IMG/VR virus record: IMGVR_UViG_3300046683_000117
Location: 1 to 25,516 of that record
Length of the DNA: 25,516 nt
Origin: a virus
Direction: 5' to 3' (one strand)
Program-made: the position numbers and the translations under genes
In this document: positions 22,308 to 25,516 of the stretch, piece by piece
How the letters are laid out: each line of letters begins with the position of its first letter
Numbering within the stretch: the first letter of the stretch is position 1
The notes under the pieces: model-generated
The model's input: the letters and a program-made list of their open reading frames with translations, nothing else
Database searches by the model: none
Told to the model about the DNA's origin: nothing

Positions 22308-23345
22308 ATGGCAATTACGGCGGCGCTGATTGCTGGTGGTGCATCGCTCGCGAGTGCAGGGATTGGTGCAGTTGCTGGGTCGGCAGCGAATCAGCGAGGC
22401 AATCAGGATGCACGCAGCGTCGATTTGGCGCAGTTGCAGGATGCACGCAACAACGAAGCCTACATTCAGCAACTCAATGCGTTGATGTTGCAGAATTCGC
22501 GTGCTGGGTTCCAAGACAGTGAAGGCAACACGCTCCGATATGACCCAGCGACCAACACATATGTGTCGGCGCTCGGTCAACAACCCGCAGATGCGCGTCG
22601 CGCCGCACTGAATGCACAGATCGAACGTGACACGACGGACCAGTCGCAAGCTCGTCGTGTCAATGAAGCTGCGGAGAGGCGCGCACTGGAAGCCGAACCG
22701 GCACTCGACTCGTATCGTCGGCAGATCGCTGGCTACCAACCAATCACCGGATCGCAGTTGGGTGACATGTTGCAGCAACGTGGTGCAATGGCGTCGAATG
22801 ACGCATATCGGCCACTGATCCAGCAGGCGTTGACGCAAGCGCAGCGAACTGGCTCCGCGAGTGGACCGATCATTGCTGACATCGGGCGACAGTCGGCTGC
22901 TGATCTGCGCAAGAATGCAATTGACAGCATGATCCAGGGCCAAACGAGTGCAGGTGACATCAACAAGTCGAATCTCGGCACGCTCGGGAATGCATACAGC
23001 ACGCTGAGTGCGGGCGCGCAGCCGTCGTTGCAATTCCCTGGTATCGCGACGGACGATGCGAACAAGACGATGGCGCAGATGGCGATGCAACGAGCCGAAC
23101 TCGGTGTGACTGCGGGTGCGAATGCTGGTCGCAACACGGCGCTTGCTGGTGATGCAGCAGGCAAAGCTGCGGCAGCGGTGCCAACACCTGACACGAATGA
23201 TGCTTCACGGACGTTGAACTCACTTGGCCAGCAAATTGGGCCAGCGGTGACGAATGCACTCAAGACATTCAAAGATGCTGGTGGGACGTTTGGCAGCGGC
23301 ACAACCGAGAACGACAGACTTGCAATTCAGCAGGGCAACAGCTAA
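22308..23345 (+). CDS. Internal virion/ejection protein 2 (inferred)
   Basis: A 345-residue protein with AGGAG eight bases before the ATG. Residues 3-27 (ITAALIAGGASLASAGIGAV) form a glycine/alanine-rich hydrophobic segment, the usual look of the N-terminus of small ejection proteins that insert in the cell envelope. The rest is helical and very rich in Ala, Gln, Asn and Arg, with little hydrophobic core, and has a stretch DARNNEAYIQQLNALMLQNS. The C-terminus is polar. There is no catalytic motif. The gene is followed by a TAATG overlap with another protein of similar composition. The family is not recognised; role inferred from composition and order. Confidence 0.62.
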   Translation: MAITAALIAGGASLASAGIGAVAGSAANQRGNQDARSVDLAQLQDARNNEAYIQQLNALMLQNSRAGFQDSEGNTLRYDPATNTYVSALGQQPADARRAALNAQIERDTTDQSQARRVNEAAERRALEAEPALDSYRRQIAGYQPITGSQLGDMLQQRGAMASNDAYRPLIQQALTQAQRTGSASGPIIADIGRQSAADLRKNAIDSMIQGQTSAGDINKSNLGTLGNAYSTLSAGAQPSLQFPGIATDDANKTMAQMAMQRAELGVTAGANAGRNTALAGDAAGKAAAAVPTPDTNDASRTLNSLGQQIGPAVTNALKTFKDAGGTFGSGTTENDRLAIQQGNS

Positions 23346-24469
23346 TGGCCGCAACAACAATTCCGTATCGTGCAAGTGAGCCAAGCCAACTCGAAACTGG
23401 CTTGGCACTTGCAGCAACGAAGCCCGAGACTGCGGGTGCTGCACTGCAATTGTTGCCTGGATACCAAGCACAACGGCAGATGATCGGGCAGCAAGCCGAA
23501 GATGATGCAACTCGCAACTTCATGCTTGCGCAGTTGACACAACGGCAAGCTGCACAGCACGAAGATGACAAGTTGCTGTTCGACATCAATAACTCGGTCA
23601 ACCCCGGTTCGACAATGCTCAATCGAGCAAGTCCACGGTTCGCGCGCTTGTATGCTGGTGAACAGCCAGCCGTGTCGCAGATGGTCGGTCAACTGACCAA
23701 TGCACAGATGGCTGCGCAGCAATCGGGCACACAGAAGAACTTCATGGAGTCATACAAGTTAGGTGTTGATTCGGGCAATCGTGTGCCGAATGCAGTCGTG
23801 AACCAACAAATTGGTTTGCCGACGCAGCAGTATGCACCAGAGCCGGAGATTCTTGAGGACAAGAAGACGGCTGCGCATCTGGCGGCGGCAGCATTGACAG
23901 CAAATGCACAGAAGTTCGTCGAACCAACTATGACGATTGACGCCACAGGTGTGCACGCTGGCAATGTGAAGCCAGGGAACATCATGCCGACAGCGGCAGC
24001 ACTCGACAAGATCAATGCCTCGCTCAAGAACCCACAATACGATGCACAGGGCAACCCAATTGTTCAGCCAGAAGTGCCCATCCCTGGAATGATAGTGCAG
24101 CGCAGGACGAATCAACCAATTCGTTCGTTCTCATCTGGCACATCGTCGTCGGCGGCGGGCGGTGCGTTGCCCCCAGCAGCGAAGTCTGATTCAGGCGGTG
24201 CACAAGTATCGTCAGGAGGTGATCGAACGTTCAAACTGATCACACCGGGATCAACTGCACAGGTGCCCGGCTTGGCGCAACCACTCAGCATGTCAGACCA
24301 ACGAGCAATTGTGCAGCAATTCATCAACCAGAACTCGAAGCCTGGGCAACCGATGATCGAAGCGCAGAACCAGAACGTGTATCGGCTCGGTCAAGACAGC
24401 ACCGGGCAACTGTGGATCATGCAAGGCACGAAGCCAATTGCACCAGTGACATATAACGGCAAGAAGTAG
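23345..24469 (+). CDS. Internal virion/ejection protein 3 (inferred)
   Basis: A 374-residue protein starting in a TAATG overlap. Residues 15-90 are helical and Gln/Ala-rich (QLLPGYQAQRQMIGQQAEDD, LAQLTQRQAAQHEDDKLLFD). The middle has PNAVVNQQIGLPTQQYAPEP, and about 265-300 is a Ser/Gly/Ala linker. The C-terminal ~75 residues look folded (RAIVQQFINQNSKPGQPMIE, then YRLGQDSTGQLWIMQGTKPI). There are no membrane segments. It sits between the hydrophobic N-terminus protein upstream and the large truncated protein downstream, as the middle-sized ejection protein does in other short-tailed phages. Function by context only. Confidence 0.6.
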   Translation: MAATTIPYRASEPSQLETGLALAATKPETAGAALQLLPGYQAQRQMIGQQAEDDATRNFMLAQLTQRQAAQHEDDKLLFDINNSVNPGSTMLNRASPRFARLYAGEQPAVSQMVGQLTNAQMAAQQSGTQKNFMESYKLGVDSGNRVPNAVVNQQIGLPTQQYAPEPEILEDKKTAAHLAAAALTANAQKFVEPTMTIDATGVHAGNVKPGNIMPTAAALDKINASLKNPQYDAQGNPIVQPEVPIPGMIVQRRTNQPIRSFSSGTSSSAAGGALPPAAKSDSGGAQVSSGGDRTFKLITPGSTAQVPGLAQPLSMSDQRAIVQQFINQNSKPGQPMIEAQNQNVYRLGQDSTGQLWIMQGTKPIAPVTYNGKK

Positions 24470-25516
24470 TGCCCGAGACTGATCCATCACTGCTGTCGGC
24501 GGCCAAAGTTGCAGCGGGCCAACTCGCGCCCGGTCTGTGGACGATGGTGCGCGGCGATCCGAATGCAGAAACGAATCTCGGTCGATACACGCCCGGTGGT
24601 GTGCAGGGTATTGTCGGTGGTGTCGGTGGATTGGGTGTCGATGCGATCAACTTGCTCGGCCACGACATTCCACAAGCGTATGGCTACACGGGATTGCCAT
24701 CGGTTGACACGCCAGATGTCATCAAGTTGGCGCAGCAGCATCACGAAGGTGCAGCGAAGCAAGCCGACATCGACATACCGACAGCAGTTGAGCCACAGAA
24801 TGCGACTGAGCGCGTGGTCGGCAACACGGCGCGGGCCTTCGCCGAAACTGGCGGGCCGTTGCTTGGTGCTGGTGCAGCATTGCGGCTCGCACCGACGAGC
24901 GTGCGCATGCTTGCTGATGTGTTGGCACCGGCAGCACGACATCCAGTTGCAGTTGGTGGACCAATTGCTGCACTGACAGGTGGCTTGACGGCTGCGCATG
25001 AGGCGATGAGTGATTCGCCAACCGACAAGTTCACCATTGGGCCACGAGTCGATTCTGTTAGCGGACCAACACAAGATCAACCGGATCAGCCGTTCACGAT
25101 TGGGCCACGGATTGATCAACCGGCAGCGCCAGCGGACACGATGCAGCAACCAGCGCAGCAATTCACCATCGGGCCACCGATTGGTCCGGTGACGGATGCG
25201 CCAGTTGCACCCGATCCGCACACGGGCACGTTCCCGTGGATGAAAGCGTTCGAGGTTGGTGGTGCTGCACTGTTAGCAGCGGTCGGTCATCAACCAGTTC
25301 GGTCGATATTCAGCAAAGTGACCGAGACAAAGCGCAACTTGGAGTATGAAGCGCAGCAGACTGCCGTTGGTCTGTCTACCGCTAACCCCGATACACCCAA
25401 GCCCGCCGGATTTGACCCAACGAACCCACCACCGATACCACAAGTGCGTGTGCCGGGCGACACCGGACTCATGACTGACATCAACACGCGATTCGCGAAC
25501 GAGAACGCGCGCACGA
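24469..25516 (+). CDS. Large ejection-type virion protein, C-terminus cut by window edge
   Basis: An open frame from GTG 24469, overlapping the previous stop (TAGTG), runs 349 codons to the window edge without a stop. It has three Gly/Ala-rich hydrophobic stretches: about 43-64 (GGVQGIVGGVGGLGVDAINL), 158-180 (HPVAVGGPIAALTGGLTAAH) and 255-275 (FPWMKAFEVGGAALLAAVGH). The linker between the second and third holds three FTIGP repeats at residues 188, 209 and 232, spaced 21-23 apart. After that comes a Pro/Thr-rich part. Position last in the internal-protein block and membrane-prone composition suggest the largest ejected protein, which in relatives may carry a cell-wall hydrolase; the part that could show this lies outside the window. 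Confidence 0.7.
   Translation, partial: MPETDPSLLSAAKVAAGQLAPGLWTMVRGDPNAETNLGRYTPGGVQGIVGGVGGLGVDAINLLGHDIPQAYGYTGLPSVDTPDVIKLAQQHHEGAAKQADIDIPTAVEPQNATERVVGNTARAFAETGGPLLGAGAALRLAPTSVRMLADVLAPAARHPVAVGGPIAALTGGLTAAHEAMSDSPTDKFTIGPRVDSVSGPTQDQPDQPFTIGPRIDQPAAPADTMQQPAQQFTIGPPIGPVTDAPVAPDPHTGTFPWMKAFEVGGAALLAAVGHQPVRSIFSKVTETKRNLEYEAQQTAVGLSTANPDTPKPAGFDPTNPPPIPQVRVPGDTGLMTDINTRFANENART
25056..25071. repeat. Dispersed 16-bp palindrome, site 11
   Basis: GTTAGCGGACCAAC flanked by T and A, inside the last, truncated gene, between two copies of its FTIGP repeat, read as VSGPT. Confidence 0.7.

Noticed and set aside
1-25516. Intrinsic terminators and CRISPR arrays
   Set aside because: No hairpin followed by a T-run was found, and there are no regularly spaced long repeats with unique spacers. 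The hairpins listed lack T-tracts and are not called terminators.

Overview
The window is the structural (virion) half of a tailed-phage genome, probably a podovirus-type member of Caudoviricetes. The evidence is an almost gap-free rightward series: small terminase candidate, large terminase, portal, scaffold, major capsid protein, neck proteins, an adaptor and a nozzle-like protein, a tail spike with a self-cleaving chaperone domain, and large Ala/Gly/Gln-rich proteins of the kind ejected from podovirus heads. No tail-tube, tape-measure or baseplate gene is seen. No integrase, lysis gene or polymerase lies in the window, so lifestyle and host cannot be read from it. The small glycine/tyrosine-rich membrane protein resembles a family common in Proteobacteria, a weak hint of a Gram-negative host.

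Layout. Bases 1-1295 hold two leftward genes: a gene cut by the window edge (1-966) and a 90-residue protein (1023-1295). Both are probably read from a leftward promoter at about 1337-1364. Bases 1296-2276 are a non-coding control region dense in palindromes: 11 copies of GCATGC, tandem 8-mers and 12-mers, several hairpins and an inverted repeat over the leftward promoter. From 2277 to the right edge all genes lie on the + strand. Most junctions overlap by one to eight bases (TGATG, ATGA, TAGTG), which suggests strong translational coupling.

Modules on the + strand. (a) 2277-4688: four unrecognised proteins, one long, proline-rich and with a single hydrophobic segment. (b) 4685-10736: small terminase candidate, a small beta-type protein, a 1108-residue adhesin-like protein built of three ~340-residue units, large terminase and a 53-residue membrane protein. 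(c) 10736-16239: portal, scaffold, capsid and two capsid-associated proteins. (d) 16240-16323: a gap with two hairpins. (e) 16324-20203: adaptor, nozzle-like protein and S74-type spike. (f) 20205-25516: two GNAT-type acetyltransferases interleaved with internal virion proteins, ending in a large ejection-type protein cut by the window edge.

The most unusual signal is not a gene. A 16-bp near-palindrome, T-GTTRGYNNRCYAAC-A, occurs 11 times (10 exact, 1 with one mismatch) between 1440 and 25071. It lies in every sizeable intergenic gap on the rightward side and also inside genes. The allowed sequence changes suit a dimeric DNA-binding protein better than an RNA hairpin. It may be a set of dispersed operators comparable in concept to the stoperators of cluster A mycobacteriophages, but with a different and palindromic sequence.
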